DNA of 23,125 nucleotides from an uncultured Prevotella sp. (lineage in GTDB: Bacteria > Bacteroidota > Bacteroidia > Bacteroidales > Bacteroidaceae), in contig URLI01000034.1 in NCBI GenBank assembly GCA_900548585.1, forward strand, positions 1-23,125, read 5' to 3'. The first letter of the stretch is position 1, and each line of letters starts with the position of its first letter. A program made the translations under genes and the position numbers. Below, piece by piece: positions 23,029 through 23,125 of the stretch. The notes under the pieces are model-generated. The model saw nothing but the letters and a program-made list of their open reading frames with translations. It was not told the origin of the DNA and searched no databases.

Positions 23029-23125
23029 CACTCGCTTCGCTTCTGAAAATGGTGCGTAGCAAACTAAAAAGAAGGAGTTCTTTGGCAGGTTTCAATGAGA
23101 CAGAGAAGCAGTACAGTGTAAGGCG
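23029..23125 (+). ncRNA. probable leader of an rRNA operon (partial, runs off the window)
   Basis: After the promoter the sequence has no open frame and contains GTTCTTTGG (23077-23085), which resembles the boxA antitermination element located before 16S rRNA in Bacteroidetes. The 16S gene itself is not within the window, so the assignment rests on the promoter, the boxA-like motif and the absence of coding sequence. Confidence 0.5.

Overview
The window looks like a chromosome segment from a Bacteroidales bacterium, most likely Prevotella or a close relative. Supporting signs are TAnnTTTG-type -7 promoter boxes in front of most transcription units, start codons without Shine-Dalgarno sequences in AT-rich leaders, a DUF4492 gene in front of cydAB, an S16 protein with a long Ala/Glu tail, and a secreted protein ending in a Prevotella-style 'YNLNGQ...LPKGIYI..GRKFVVK' tail. 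No species can be named from the sequence alone.

Layout. (1) Positions 1-6795 are an accessory defence module on the + strand: a 68-aa HTH regulator, a Bro-N/Fic protein whose start overlaps the regulator's stop (ATGAGTAA), and a 1796-aa single-chain type ISP restriction-modification enzyme (Mrr-like nuclease, SF2 helicase, N6-adenine methyltransferase, target-recognition region) ending in an added ASCH (PUA-like) domain. This module is more AT-rich than the housekeeping genes. (2) Positions 6960-9869, - strand, encode two exported proteins: a protein with an apparent OB-fold-like segment and, downstream, a DNA/RNA non-specific His-Me-finger endonuclease. (3) Positions 10096-15095, - strand, are purL followed by two half-length chromate transporter (CHR) proteins. 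(4) Positions 15300-18136, + strand, run divergently from purL: purD, a polytopic membrane protein of unknown function, and a YqaA/VTT-family membrane protein that starts at a GTG inside its upstream neighbour. (5) rpsP (18300-18920) has its own promoter and a strong terminator. (6) Positions 19231-22281 are the cytochrome bd oxidase operon (DUF4492-cydA-cydB) with a clear promoter and terminator. (7) Positions 22343-23125 have no convincing gene. They hold two copies of a dispersed intergenic repeat, a 22-bp tandem repeat, and at the right edge a strong promoter followed by a boxA-like element, probably the leader of an rRNA operon that continues outside the window.

The most interesting points are the ASCH domain fused to a type ISP enzyme, an AT-rich patch inside its target-recognition region that suggests specificity exchange, a short in-frame insertion carrying an inverted repeat directly before the Fic catalytic motif, and a dispersed motif (consensus AATGACMGRTTYWGGTTVAA) found only between genes, five times in this window.
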